A stretch of DNA of 64,000 bases from Cryobacterium breve (GTDB lineage Bacteria > Actinomycetota > Actinomycetes > Actinomycetales > Microbacteriaceae): positions 124,001 to 188,000 of the forward strand of contig NZ_SOGJ01000011.1 in NCBI RefSeq assembly GCF_004402375.1, given 5' to 3'. Positions 1 through 12,118 of the stretch are shown here, one piece after another (position 1 is the stretch's first letter; every line of letters starts with the position of its first letter). The position numbers and the translations under genes are program-made. The notes under the pieces were generated by a model. That model searched no databases. It was not told where the DNA came from and saw only the letters and a list, made by a program, of their open reading frames with translations.

Positions 1-2729
<2,729 letters not shown>

Positions 2730-2796
2730 CCGTCGAGTGTATTCGGGCGAACCGGAATGGCCAACGTGGGCGCACCGCGACGCGGCGCGGGGAGGG

Positions 2797-3036
2797 TCAG
2801 GGGATGTCGGTCAGGGTCCGCTCGATCGAGGCGAGACGGATGTCCAGCAGAGCCAGCCTGTCGAGCACGGCCTGGTTGCTCGCGGTGCTCTGTTCGACGA
2901 GTGCGCGGAGGTCCGCTGCTCCGGCGAACTCCGTCTGCTTCTCTCGCGACCGCAGTACGGCCGCCACGACGCTCGACGTGACTCCGGCGATGATGCCGAC
3001 AATGGCGATCCAAGCGAACCAGGGAATGTTGTCCAT
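2797..3036 (-). CDS. Small single-pass membrane protein with coiled coil
   Basis: A 79-residue protein of unknown function. One hydrophobic segment spans about residues 5-26 and is followed by a charged amphipathic stretch (about 30-76) that looks like a short coiled coil. Its ATG shares one base with the stop codon of the upstream ArsR-type regulator (TGATG), so the two are translationally coupled and probably work together, for example as a membrane sensor or target with its regulator. No family name can be assigned from sequence alone. Confidence 0.7.
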   Translation of the reverse strand: MDNIPWFAWIAIVGIIAGVTSSVVAAVLRSREKQTEFAGAADLRALVEQSTASNQAVLDRLALLDIRLASIERTLTDIP

Positions 3037-3341
3037 CAGTGTGTGCTTTCTGTGTCGGCTTCGACCGCCGCAACGATGCTTGCGACGGTGGTGGTGACCG
3101 CGAACGGAACGACCTCGAAGAACTTCAGGGCCTTGCCTTCGTCGGAGAGCTCGAGGTGCCCGGTCACGTAACCGGCCGATTCGAGTCGTTGCAGGTGCAT
3201 GTACAGCAGGGCCCGGGACATCCCCAGCCTGCGGGCAAGCTCACTCACATGGAGGGACTCCTTCGCCAGCAGGGCGATGATGCGGAACCGGTGCGGGTTG
3301 GCGAGGGCAGCCAGTCGGGCGATCTCGTCGTCGAGCGTCAT
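3036..3341 (-). CDS. ArsR-like winged-helix transcriptional regulator
   Basis: A small DNA-binding protein of about 101 residues. The core LAALANPHRFRIIALLA followed by HVSELARRLGMSRALLYMHL is the helix-turn-helix of ArsR-type winged-helix regulators, and a wing (SAGYVTGHLELSDEGKALKFFEV) follows. The ATG at 3341 is preferred over the upstream ATG at 3404 because GAGGGGAG lies just before it; the upstream start would put an imperfect palindrome (3379-3396) inside the gene. No metal-binding cysteine pair is seen. The effector is unknown. It is coupled to the small membrane protein downstream. Confidence 0.8.
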   Translation of the reverse strand: MTLDDEIARLAALANPHRFRIIALLAKESLHVSELARRLGMSRALLYMHLQRLESAGYVTGHLELSDEGKALKFFEVVPFAVTTTVASIVAAVEADTESTH

Positions 3342-3378
3342 GGTGCCCACGCTCCCCTCGACATCCGTTGACCCTACC

Positions 3379-3396
3379 TGCAAGTAGTAACTTACA
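3379..3396. promoter_or_regulatory. Candidate operator palindrome upstream of the ArsR-like gene
   Basis: The sequence reads TG-c-AAGT-AGTA-ACTT-a-CA, an 18-bp inverted repeat with one mismatched pair around a 4-bp centre. It lies 38-55 bp upstream of the preferred start of the ArsR-like gene, where an autorepressor would bind. The link to that regulator is inferred from position only. Confidence 0.35.
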
Positions 3397-3444
3397 CGTG
3401 ACACACTGCCCTGTCCAGTGCCGGCTGGTCAACCGCGCTGGAAC

Positions 3445-3497
3445 TGCGCCGCTACGCGCGTGGCGTGCCAGGCGCGCAGTGGCGCAGCACCCGCGCA
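3445..3497. repeat. Interspersed 53-bp repeat, copy A
   Basis: Aligns without gaps to 50063-50115 with 45 of 53 identical bases, in the same orientation. The core is the short palindrome TGGC-GT-GCCA flanked by GC-rich arms. It is intergenic, between the cysteine desulfurase stop and the ArsR-like gene. Confidence 0.6.
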
Positions 3498-3523
3498 AGG
3501 GCGATGGATGCCCAGCGGTGGGC

Positions 3524-4708
3524 TCAGCGCCCCGGCACCCGGTCAGCCAGGCCGGCCTTGGCCGCCCGGGCGTGCGCGGCCGGGAGAGCGGCGAGCAGAG
3601 CGTCGACGTCGGCCACGGTGTTGCTGCGCCCGAGGGTGATCCGCAGGGCGCCGCGCGCCTCCACCTCGCTGCGGCCCATGGCTCGCAGCACATGCGAGGG
3701 CTCGGGTACACCGGCCTGGCAGGCGGACCCCGTGGACACCGAGATGCCGGCCACGTCGAGCAGGAACAGGAGCGAGTCGCCCTCGCAGCCCGGAAAGCTG
3801 AAGTGCGCCGTGCCCGGTAGGCGGTTTTCCGGGGTGGGGTCGCCATTCACCACGGCCGACGGCACGGATGCGGAGACGCCGGCTACGAGACGCTCACGCA
3901 GCTCGGCGACCCTCGCGTTCTCCAGCGAAAGATCCTGCAGGGCGTTCGCCGCGACCGCGAACGCCACGGCCGCCGCAACATCCTGGGTGCCGCTACGCAC
4001 CTGGCGCTGCTGTCCCCCACCGTGCAGCAACGGCTCGACCGTCGCCCGGCGGGAGAGTGCGAGCGCACCGATCCCCACCGGGCCCCCGATCTTGTGCGCC
4101 GAGACGCTGAGCGCGGCCACGCCGGCCCGGCTGAGCGCATGGAAGTCGATCGGCACATGACCGTAGGCCGCCACGGCGTCCACGTGCACCGGGATGCCGC
4201 GCGAGGCGGCGAGTGCCGCCACCTCCGCCACGGGTTGCAGCGTGCCGACCTCGTTGTTGGCGCTGAGCAGTGTGACGAGGGCGATGTCGTCGGGGTTCGC
4301 CGCGATGGCGGCGGCAACCGCGGCCAGGTCGATCCGGCCGAGGGCATCCAACGGCAGCCATTCGACCACGGCACCCTCGTGGCGTTCGAGCCACTCGACG
4401 GTGTCCACGGTGGCGTGGTGTTCGCCGCCGGGAACGAGGATGCGGGTGCGCGGCTGCCTGGCCCAGAACAGCCCTTTGACGCCGAGGTTGATCGCCTCGG
4501 TGCCGCCGCTTGTGAAGACCACCTCGATCGGGTCGCAGCCGAGGCTGGCGGCGACCTGCTCGCGGGCTTCCTCGAGCATCCGTTTCGCGTTCTGCCCCTG
4601 GCTGTGAACGGATGCGGGGTTGCCCACCACAGCCAGCGCCCGCACATAGGCCTCGATGGCGGCGGGCAGCATGGGTGTGGTGGCCGCATGGTCCAGGTAG
4701 ACAGCCAT
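3524..4708 (-). CDS. Cysteine desulfurase (IscS/NifS-like)
   Basis: A PLP enzyme that removes sulfur from L-cysteine as a protein persulfide for tRNA thiolation and Fe-S cluster assembly. The 394-residue protein has YLDHAATTP at the N-terminus, the PLP lysine in SAHKIGG (K206) and the catalytic cysteine in STGSACQAGV (C330). The ATG at 4708 has a strong ribosome binding site (GGAAGGAAG); the longer reading frame upstream runs into the divergent glgX gene and lacks family similarity. Position upstream of mnmA suggests a role as sulfur donor for s2U34. No iscU or suf genes are nearby. Confidence 0.93.
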   Translation of the reverse strand: MAVYLDHAATTPMLPAAIEAYVRALAVVGNPASVHSQGQNAKRMLEEAREQVAASLGCDPIEVVFTSGGTEAINLGVKGLFWARQPRTRILVPGGEHHATVDTVEWLERHEGAVVEWLPLDALGRIDLAAVAAAIAANPDDIALVTLLSANNEVGTLQPVAEVAALAASRGIPVHVDAVAAYGHVPIDFHALSRAGVAALSVSAHKIGGPVGIGALALSRRATVEPLLHGGGQQRQVRSGTQDVAAAVAFAVAANALQDLSLENARVAELRERLVAGVSASVPSAVVNGDPTPENRLPGTAHFSFPGCEGDSLLFLLDVAGISVSTGSACQAGVPEPSHVLRAMGRSEVEARGALRITLGRSNTVADVDALLAALPAAHARAAKAGLADRVPGR

Positions 4709-4790
4709 GTAACTTCCTTCCGCGCGCGCTCGAATCCGGCGGGTGACAGCGTGGTAAAACTCTGCTTCCGCACTCATTACTCTAGAACGC

Positions 4791-6833
4791 ATGACACCGC
4801 CTGATCCCCTGCGCAACCTCGGCGTGCGTGTCACGACCCACGGCGGCGAACTCCGCGTATGGTCGGAGACCGCCGACGCCATCGACCTGTGCATCTTCGA
4901 CTCCACCGATCCCAACTGGATCATCAAGACCGTCCCCATGGTCAAGGATGAGCACGGCGTTTGGACCGGACGGTCCCGCACCCTCTCCGCCGGACGCCGC
5001 TACGGCATCCGGGTCTCCGGCCCGACCGCGCCCCGCAACTCCTTCCACCCCGAGAAAACACTGATCGAACCGTATTCCCGGGGGCTCGTGCGGGTCGGCC
5101 CCGACCAGTGGCAGTCCTCGGTCGTCGACGGCGACTTCGACTGGGCCGGTTCGATCAAGCCGAAGATCGCCCTGGACCACACGGTGGTCTACGAGGCCCA
5201 CGTGCGCGGCCTGACCAACCTCAGCCCCTCGGTGCCGCGGCACCTCCGCGGCACATACGCCGGGCTGGCCCACGAGTCGACCATCGCCTATCTGAAGAAC
5301 CTCGGTGTGACCTCGATCGAGCTGCTCCCGGTGCAGGCATTCGTCTCCGAGCAGCGTTTGATCAAACAGGGTCTGACGAACTACTGGGGCTACAACACCT
5401 TTAATTTCTTCTCTCCGCACGCCGACTACGCCACCCAGGCGTCCCAGGCCGCCGGTCCCGAGGCGGTGCTCCGGGAGTTCAAGGGCATGGTCAAGCTGCT
5501 GCACGAGGCCGGCCTCGAGGTCATCCTCGACGTGGTCTACAACCACACCGCCGAGGAGGGCCCGAACGGCCCGGTCAGCAGCCTGCGCGGCATCGACAAC
5601 GCCGCCTACTACCGGCAGAACAGTGCCGGGGGCTACATCGACGTGACGGGCTGCGGCAACACGCTGAACGTGTCCCACGACGTTCCGCGTCGCCTCGTGC
5701 TCGACTCGCTTCGGTACTGGGCGAACGAGCTTCAGATCGACGGCTTCCGCTTCGACCTGGCCGCCACTCTCGCCCGCGATGAGAATGTCGAGTTCCAGCA
5801 GGACAGTCCGCTGCTCGCCGAGATAGCAGCCGACCCGGATCTGTCTCAGGTGAAACTGATCGCCGAGCCCTGGGACATCGGGATGGGCGGCTGGCAGACC
5901 GGCAACTTCCCCTCCGAGTGGACCGAGTGGAACGACCGCTACCGCGACCGTATGCGGTCGTTCTGGCTGACCGACCTCGCGGCCGCCCGCGACGGGCACG
6001 CCGTTAGCGGGATCGGACGCTTCGCGACGCGCCTGGCCGGTTCGGCGAACACGTTCTCCCGCGAGCGCGGACCGCTGGCCTCCCTCAACTTCATCACGGC
6101 CCACGACGGTTTCACCATCGCCGACCTGACCTCCTACAACGTCAAGCACAACGTCGGCAACGGCGAGTCGAACCGGGACGGCACCGACTCCAACAATTCG
6201 TTCAACCACGGCGCGGAGGGCCCGACCCGCAACCGGAACATCCTGACCGCCCGTCGAAAGGCCATGCGAAACCTACTCGCCACCCTGCTGCTCTCGGCCG
6301 GAGTGCCGATGATCACTGCGGGCGACGAGTTCGGCCGAAGCCAGCGGGGCAACAACAACGCCTACTGTCATGACGGGGAGCTCACCTGGCTGAACTGGGA
6401 TCTCGACGACTGGCAAGAGGATCTCCACCGCGTGACGCGGCGCCTGCTCCAATTGCGCCGCGAGAACCCGGCACTGCGCCCGGTGCGGTTCGGACGCCCC
6501 GGCGAGACGACACTCAGTGCCAGCGAAATGGACTGGTACAACGTGGAAGGCCGGTCCATGTCCGAAGACGACTGGCACTCGTCCAAGGAGCGCACCCTGC
6601 AGTACCTGGCGGCCAGCACTCCGGAGCACGAGGAATTCAACCGGATCCTCCTGATCGTGCAGGGCCGCGAGGAAGAGGTGACGGTGACCCTGCCCGTACA
6701 CCCAGGTGTCACGTCGTACTCGCTGCTCTGGGACTCCAGCCACGACGACCTGAGCGACGCGGTCATCGAGCACACCCCGGGCGACCAGTTCCTCGTTCCG
6801 GCCGCATCGATGCAACTGCTCCGCGCGAACTGA
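4791..6833 (+). CDS. glgX: Glycogen debranching enzyme GlgX/TreX (GH13)
   Basis: Hydrolyses alpha-1,6 branches of glycogen limit dextrin. The 680-residue protein has an N-terminal CBM48-like domain (about 10-100), then the GH13 barrel with VVYNHTAEE, the nucleophile in GFRFDLAATL (D322), the acid/base in LIAEPWDIG (E359) and the transition-state stabiliser region NFITAHDGF. It diverges from the desulfurase gene, and ybaK starts 2 bp after its stop. No ribosome binding site is seen; a TACTCT hexamer at 4778-4783 lies 7 nt before the ATG, compatible with a leaderless mRNA (weak). Confidence 0.95.
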   Translation: MTPPDPLRNLGVRVTTHGGELRVWSETADAIDLCIFDSTDPNWIIKTVPMVKDEHGVWTGRSRTLSAGRRYGIRVSGPTAPRNSFHPEKTLIEPYSRGLVRVGPDQWQSSVVDGDFDWAGSIKPKIALDHTVVYEAHVRGLTNLSPSVPRHLRGTYAGLAHESTIAYLKNLGVTSIELLPVQAFVSEQRLIKQGLTNYWGYNTFNFFSPHADYATQASQAAGPEAVLREFKGMVKLLHEAGLEVILDVVYNHTAEEGPNGPVSSLRGIDNAAYYRQNSAGGYIDVTGCGNTLNVSHDVPRRLVLDSLRYWANELQIDGFRFDLAATLARDENVEFQQDSPLLAEIAADPDLSQVKLIAEPWDIGMGGWQTGNFPSEWTEWNDRYRDRMRSFWLTDLAAARDGHAVSGIGRFATRLAGSANTFSRERGPLASLNFITAHDGFTIADLTSYNVKHNVGNGESNRDGTDSNNSFNHGAEGPTRNRNILTARRKAMRNLLATLLLSAGVPMITAGDEFGRSQRGNNNAYCHDGELTWLNWDLDDWQEDLHRVTRRLLQLRRENPALRPVRFGRPGETTLSASEMDWYNVEGRSMSEDDWHSSKERTLQYLAASTPEHEEFNRILLIVQGREEEVTVTLPVHPGVTSYSLLWDSSHDDLSDAVIEHTPGDQFLVPAASMQLLRAN

Positions 6834-6835
6834 CC

Positions 6836-7330
6836 ATGGCGAAACGGGTGGAGGGAAGCGTCGGCACGCCGGCGACGGTGGCGCTGATGCGCGCCGGCAT
6901 CCCCTTCACCCCGCATGCCTACACCCACGAGGCGTCGTCGACGAGCTTCGGGCTGGAAGCGGCGGACAAGCTCGACGTCCACGCGGGCCGGGTGTTCAAG
7001 ACCCTGCTGACGGATGTCGACGGCAGGCTGGTCGTGGCCGTCGTGCCAGTCACGGGCCAGCTCGACCTCAAGGCACTGGCCGCCAGCGTGGGCGCCAAGA
7101 AGGCAGTGATGGCCGACCCGTCGCTCGCCGAGCGCAAGACCGGCTACGTGGTGGGCGGCATCAGCCCGATCGGGCAGAAGAGCAGACTCACGACCGTGGT
7201 CGATGAGAGTGCCCTCGCATTCGACACCGTGTTCGTCTCCGGTGGGCGCCGCGGCTTCGACATCGAGCTCACGCCGGCCGACCTGGCCCGGGCGGTCGCC
7301 GCGGTCTTCGCGGCGATCGCCCGCCCCTGA
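6836..7330 (+). CDS. ybaK: Cys-tRNA(Pro)/Cys-tRNA(Cys) deacylase YbaK
   Basis: Editing hydrolase of the YbaK/ProX superfamily that clears Cys-tRNA(Pro). The 164-residue length and the motifs VFKTLL, KKAVMADPSLAERKTGYVVGGISPIGQK and SGGRRGFDIELTPADL fit the family; the lysine in VFKTLL is the conserved functional one. It follows glgX by 2 bp and ends at a strong bidirectional terminator. The glgX-ybaK pairing is probably simple cotranscription, without a metabolic link. Confidence 0.92.
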   Translation: MAKRVEGSVGTPATVALMRAGIPFTPHAYTHEASSTSFGLEAADKLDVHAGRVFKTLLTDVDGRLVVAVVPVTGQLDLKALAASVGAKKAVMADPSLAERKTGYVVGGISPIGQKSRLTTVVDESALAFDTVFVSGGRRGFDIELTPADLARAVAAVFAAIARP

Positions 7331-7331
7331 C

Positions 7332-7377
7332 CACCAGAAAGGCACCTCCGTCGAGTGACGGAGGTGCCTTTCTGGTG
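7332..7377. terminator. Bidirectional intrinsic terminator between ybaK and glgP
   Basis: Perfect 21-bp stem (left arm from 7332, right arm to 7377) with the 4-nt loop GAGT. The arms carry an A-rich AGAAAGG run and its complement, so U-containing 3' ends form in both directions. It lies between two convergent genes. Confidence 0.92.
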
Positions 7378-7388
7378 CGTGAGGCTCT

Positions 7389-9962
7389 CTAGCCGGCGAC
7401 GGCGATCAGGCCCATTTCGGCAGGGCTGACCAGGAGCTCGTTGCGCGGCACGACGCGCACCGTGTAGCCGAAAGCGCCGCCTCGGTCGAGTTCGATCGTG
7501 CCGATGAAAAGCGTCGGCGCACCGGCATCCGTCACACTCGGCACGGTCGGTTCGGCCGCCAGCGGCATGCTGCTGACATCGGTCAGGTCATCGTTGACGA
7601 GGCTCTTCCCGTAGACCACCTCGACGGTGACGTCCTCAGGCGCGAGCCCGTTCAATTGCACGTGCGCGCGCAGGTGCAGCTCGTCCCCGACCTGCGGCAC
7701 CGAGGCGACGCCGCCGGATTCGACGTGGGCCACGGCGACGCCGGGCCACGCCGACACGATCCGCCCCTTCCAGGTGGCCAGTTCCCTGGCCGCCCGGTAG
7801 TTGTTCACGGACAGACGCGCCTCAGCCTTGCCGGCGGGCCGGTACAGCTCCTGCACATACTGGCGCACCATCCGCCCGGCATTCAGCTCGGGTGAGAGCT
7901 TCGCGAGGGTCTGCCGGATCGAGGAGACCCAGCGTTCGGGCACTCCTTCGGCGTTGCGATCGTAGAACTTCGGTGCGACCTGATGCTCGATCAGCTCGTA
8001 CAGCGCGTCTGCCTCGAGCCGGTCACGTTCGGCCGCATCACCGGCGGCGTCTGCGGTAGGGATCGCCCAGCCATTGTTGCCGTCGTAGTATTCCGGCCAC
8101 CAGCCGTCGAGGATGGACAGGTTGAGGGCGCCGTTCAGGGCCGCCTTCATCCCGGAGGTGCCGCAGGCCTCGAGCGGGCGCAGCGGATTGTTGAGCCACA
8201 CATCCGTGCCCGGGTACATCAACTGGGCCATCCCGATGTTGTAGTCGGGCAGGAACGCGATCTTGGTGCGCAGCGCGGGGTCGGCCGCGAACTGCACGAC
8301 GCGTTGGATGAGCCGCTTGCCTTCTTCGTCGGCCGGGTGCGACTTGCCCGCGATCACGATCTGGATGGGGTGCTCCGAGTGCAGCAGCAGGGCGCGCAAC
8401 CGCTCGGGGTCGTGCAGCATCAGAGTCAGGCGCTTATAGGTCGGCACGCGACGGGCGAAGCCGATCGTGAGCACGTTCGGGTCGAAGACCCGACCGATCC
8501 AGGAGGGCACGATGCCACCCGGATTCTGTACCTCCCACGCTGCGGCGATCCGTCGGCGGGCGTCCTCCACGAACTGCAGGCGCATCTGTCCGCGCACCTG
8601 CCAGAGGTCCGCGTCGGACACGGCGGGTGACGCCCAGTCTGCCTCGGAGGTGTCGCTGGTGCCCAGTCGGGTCTGCGCGAGGGCAAGCAGGGCCGGGTCG
8701 GTCCAGGTGGGGGCGTGCACGCCGTTCGTGATCGAGGCGATCGGCACATCGTCGGCGTCGAATCCCGGCCACAGGCCTTTGAACATGGCTCGGCTGACCT
8801 CGCCGTGCAGCTTTGAGACGCCGTTGGCGCGTTGGCCCAGCCGCAGGCCCATGAGGGCCATATTGAAAACGTCCGGGTTGCCGTCTTCGAAGCTCTCCGC
8901 GCCGAGGGCCAGGAGGTCGTCGACGGCGACGCCCGGAAGCAGGTCGGTCTCGAAGTAGCGACGCACCAGGCTGCGCTCGAACCGGTCGATTCCGGCGGCG
9001 ACGGGCGTGTGGGTCGTGAACACGGTTCCGGCCCGGGCCACCTGCAGCGCCTCCGAGAAGCTGAGACCCTCGCCGATCAGGCTGGAGATGCGCTCGAGGC
9101 CGAGGAACCCGGCGTGACCCTCATTGGTGTGGAACACCTCTGGGTCGGGCTGGCCGTTGAGGTTGCTCCACAGCTTCACGGCTCGCGCGCCGCCGATGCC
9201 GAGCAGCAGCTCCTGAAGCAGGCGGTGCTCGCCGCCGCCGCCGTAGAGGCGGTCGGTGACCAGGCGCAGGTCGTCGGCATTCTCCGGAATGTCGGTGTCG
9301 AGCATCAACAGACGGATGCGCCCCACCATGGCCTGCCAGACCCTGGCGTGCAGCGTGCGGTCGTCGGGCAGCGCGAGCGCGACCTGAACGGGCGAGCCGT
9401 CGGCCCGGCGCAGCACCGACAGAGGCAGGCCGTCGGGGTCGAGCAGCGGGTAACTCTCCAACTGCCAGCCGTCGGGCGAGATGGCCTGACTGAAGTAGCC
9501 GGCCCGGTAGAACAGGCCGACGCCCACCAGCGGCACGCCAAGGTCGGAAGCGCTCTTCAGGTGGTCGCCGGCCAGGATGCCGAGTCCGCCCGAGTACTGC
9601 GGGAGAGCGGCGGCAATGCCGAACTCCGGCGAGAAATAGGCAATGGATGCCGGCTTATCACCATCGAGCCCCTGGTACCAGCGGGGCTTTTCGAGATATT
9701 CGCGCAGTTCGTCCCTGGTGGCATTCGCCCAGGCCACATAACCGTCATCCTGTGCCAGCGCCTCCAGGCGGGCTGTGTCGACGGCCCCCAGCAACGCGAC
9801 GGGGTCGGTTCCGCTCTCACGCCACAAGTCAGGGGCGATGTGCTCGAACAGCTGGCGGGTCGGTTCATGCCAGGACCAGCGCAGGTTTCCGGCAAGCTCG
9901 TCGAGCGCGGCGAGCGACTCGGGCAGCACGGTGCGGACTGTAAATTTGCGGATCGCTTTCAC
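7389..9962 (-). CDS. glgP: Alpha-glucan phosphorylase (GlgP, DUF3417 type)
   Basis: Releases glucose 1-phosphate from alpha-1,4-glucans. The 857-residue length and the N-terminus (KFTVRTVLPESLAALDELAGNLRWSW) fit the actinobacterial phosphorylase class with an N-terminal DUF3417 domain. The PLP-binding lysine lies in GTSGMKAALNGALN near the C-terminal third, and FARRVPTYKR and VWLNNPLRPLEACGTSG are also conserved. Divergent from glgE and convergent with ybaK, it is the catabolic arm of the glycogen block. Confidence 0.95.
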   Translation of the reverse strand: MKAIRKFTVRTVLPESLAALDELAGNLRWSWHEPTRQLFEHIAPDLWRESGTDPVALLGAVDTARLEALAQDDGYVAWANATRDELREYLEKPRWYQGLDGDKPASIAYFSPEFGIAAALPQYSGGLGILAGDHLKSASDLGVPLVGVGLFYRAGYFSQAISPDGWQLESYPLLDPDGLPLSVLRRADGSPVQVALALPDDRTLHARVWQAMVGRIRLLMLDTDIPENADDLRLVTDRLYGGGGEHRLLQELLLGIGGARAVKLWSNLNGQPDPEVFHTNEGHAGFLGLERISSLIGEGLSFSEALQVARAGTVFTTHTPVAAGIDRFERSLVRRYFETDLLPGVAVDDLLALGAESFEDGNPDVFNMALMGLRLGQRANGVSKLHGEVSRAMFKGLWPGFDADDVPIASITNGVHAPTWTDPALLALAQTRLGTSDTSEADWASPAVSDADLWQVRGQMRLQFVEDARRRIAAAWEVQNPGGIVPSWIGRVFDPNVLTIGFARRVPTYKRLTLMLHDPERLRALLLHSEHPIQIVIAGKSHPADEEGKRLIQRVVQFAADPALRTKIAFLPDYNIGMAQLMYPGTDVWLNNPLRPLEACGTSGMKAALNGALNLSILDGWWPEYYDGNNGWAIPTADAAGDAAERDRLEADALYELIEHQVAPKFYDRNAEGVPERWVSSIRQTLAKLSPELNAGRMVRQYVQELYRPAGKAEARLSVNNYRAARELATWKGRIVSAWPGVAVAHVESGGVASVPQVGDELHLRAHVQLNGLAPEDVTVEVVYGKSLVNDDLTDVSSMPLAAEPTVPSVTDAGAPTLFIGTIELDRGGAFGYTVRVVPRNELLVSPAEMGLIAVAG

Positions 9963-10042
9963 ACGTTCAGCCTAGGGGCGGTGTGTGTCGCGTGGGTTAA
10001 GAGCACAAGCATTGGACCCACAATCCGCGCTACGGTCAGTAG

Positions 10043-12118
10043 GTGGCCAAGACAGCAAAACGCACAGGCGTAGCTCCTGCAACTCCCGACGCGGTTCAGG
10101 AACTCCAGACGACAGTCCCGGCAGAACCACGGATCGGCCGGATTCCGATCCTCGATCTGTCCCCTCAGCTGAACGACAATCTGTGGCCCGCGAAAGCATT
10201 CGTGGGCGAAGCGGTTCCCTTCGCGGCCACGGCGTTCCGCGAGGGACACGATCTCATCGGCGCCATGCTGCTACTGACCGCTCCGGATGGAACCGAGTCT
10301 CAGCATCCGATGTCCCCGGGGGCGCCGGGCACCGATCGATGGGAAGCCCTCGTCACCCTGGGCACGCAGGGCCGCTGGACCTATCGCGTGCGCGCCTACG
10401 CCGACGACTGGGCCACCTGGCGCCATAACGCGTCGCTGAAGATTCCGGCCGAGGTCGACGTGGAACTCACCTTCCTGATCGGCTCCGCCCTGCTCACGCG
10501 CGAAAGTGCCGACAAAAGCCGGCCTCTCCCCGAGCGCCGCGCGTTCACCACGGCCGCCAAGACCCTGATCGATCCGGCAGGGTCCATTGCCACCCGCTTC
10601 GCCGTGCTCTCCGACCCGAAGCTGAACGCCGCGGCCGCGGTGCGCCCGATGGCCGGCCTCGAGTCGGTCTCGGAACCCCGCACCGTATTGGTCGAACGCA
10701 CCCGGGCCGGCGTCGGGTCCTGGTACGAGTTCTTCCCGCGGTCCGAGGGAGCCGTGAAGCGTGCCGACGGATCCTGGCAGAGCGGCACTTTCCGCACAGC
10801 CGCGGACCGGCTGCCCGCCGTCGCCGCCATGGGCTTCGACGTGCTGTACCTGCCGCCGATCCACCCGATCGGCCGATCCTTCCGCAAAGGCCCCAACAAT
10901 ACGCTCAACGCCGGACCGAACGACCCGGGATCACCCTGGGCGATCGGATCCGCGGACGGTGGACACGACGCCATCCACCCTGACCTGGGCACCGTGGCGG
11001 ACTTCCAGTTCTTCCTCGCGGCCGCCCGCGACAACGGACTTGAAATCGCGCTCGACCTGGCCCTGCAGGCGTCTCCCGACCACCCCTGGGTCACCGAGCA
11101 CCCGGAGTGGTTCACCACCCTGCCGGACGGGTCGATCGCCTACGCCGAGAACCCGCCGAAGAAATACCAGGACATCTACCCGGTGAATTTCGACAACGAC
11201 CCTCTGGGCATCCGTGCCGAGGTCCTGCGCGTCGTTCGCCACTGGATCGGACTGGGCGTCAGCATTTTCCGAGTGGACAACCCGCACACCAAGCCACTCG
11301 ACTTCTGGGAGTGGCTGATCCACGAGGTCAACGCCGAATTCCCGGATGTCTTCTTCCTCGCCGAGGCCTTCACCCGACCGGCCCTGCTGCAGGGCCTGGG
11401 CAAGGTGGGGTTCCAGCAGTCCTACACGTACTTCACCTGGCGCAACACGAAGGAAGAACTGTCCGAGTTCTTCGAGGGCCTCGCCCACGAGACCGCGGAC
11501 TTCCTGCGCCCGAACCTGTTCGTGAACACGCCCGACATCCTCTCCGAGTATTTGCAGTTCGGCGGACCCGCGGCCTTCAAGATCCGGGCCGCCCTCGCGG
11601 CCACTGCGGCGCCGACCTGGGGCGTCTACACGGGCTTCGACCTCTTCGAAAGCGTGGCCCGCCCCGGCGCCGAGGAGAACATCGACAACGAGAAGTACCA
11701 GTACCGGCCGCGTGACTTCGACACGGCCGAGGCCGCCGGCGCCTCCCTGGCGCCGTATCTCACCCGCCTCAACCGCATCCGCTCCGAGCACCCGGCGCTC
11801 GGGCAGTTGCGCAACCTCGACATCCACAGCAGCGAGGACAACGACATCCTCGTCTACAGCAAGTTCCTCGACGCGCCGTTCACCGGCACCGGGCAGGCCG
11901 ACGCGCTGATCATCGTCGCCAACGTGGACCCGCACTCCGTGCGCCAGACCGTCGTGCACCTCGACGTCACCCGGTTCGGTCTCCCCCGCGGCTCCTCGTT
12001 CGAGGTCGAAGATCTGATCACCGGCGCCGTCTGGACCTGGTCCGCCGACAACTTCGTGCGCCTCGACGCATTCACCGAACCGGTGCACATCCTGCACGTG
12101 AAGGGACCTACACAATGA
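10043..12118 (+). CDS. glgE: Alpha-1,4-glucan:maltose-1-phosphate maltosyltransferase GlgE (GH13_3)
   Basis: Extends alpha-1,4-glucan from maltose 1-phosphate. The 691-residue protein has the N-terminal RIPILDLSPQL motif, an inserted N domain, and the GH13 barrel with nucleophile D412 (FRVDNPHTKPL) and acid/base E441 (FLAEAFTRP); the spacing of 29 matches characterised GlgE enzymes. The GTG at 10043 is the only start in reach and has no ribosome binding site; TACGGT at 10031-10036 could be a -10 of a leaderless transcript (weak). It overlaps glgB by 4 bp. The usual partners TreS and Pep2 are not in this window. Confidence 0.95.
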   Translation: MAKTAKRTGVAPATPDAVQELQTTVPAEPRIGRIPILDLSPQLNDNLWPAKAFVGEAVPFAATAFREGHDLIGAMLLLTAPDGTESQHPMSPGAPGTDRWEALVTLGTQGRWTYRVRAYADDWATWRHNASLKIPAEVDVELTFLIGSALLTRESADKSRPLPERRAFTTAAKTLIDPAGSIATRFAVLSDPKLNAAAAVRPMAGLESVSEPRTVLVERTRAGVGSWYEFFPRSEGAVKRADGSWQSGTFRTAADRLPAVAAMGFDVLYLPPIHPIGRSFRKGPNNTLNAGPNDPGSPWAIGSADGGHDAIHPDLGTVADFQFFLAAARDNGLEIALDLALQASPDHPWVTEHPEWFTTLPDGSIAYAENPPKKYQDIYPVNFDNDPLGIRAEVLRVVRHWIGLGVSIFRVDNPHTKPLDFWEWLIHEVNAEFPDVFFLAEAFTRPALLQGLGKVGFQQSYTYFTWRNTKEELSEFFEGLAHETADFLRPNLFVNTPDILSEYLQFGGPAAFKIRAALAATAAPTWGVYTGFDLFESVARPGAEENIDNEKYQYRPRDFDTAEAAGASLAPYLTRLNRIRSEHPALGQLRNLDIHSSEDNDILVYSKFLDAPFTGTGQADALIIVANVDPHSVRQTVVHLDVTRFGLPRGSSFEVEDLITGAVWTWSADNFVRLDAFTEPVHILHVKGPTQ

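Noticed and set aside
10012-10036. TTGGAC and TACGGT as a promoter pair for glgE
   Set aside because: The spacer is only 13 bp, too short for a standard sigma-70-type promoter.
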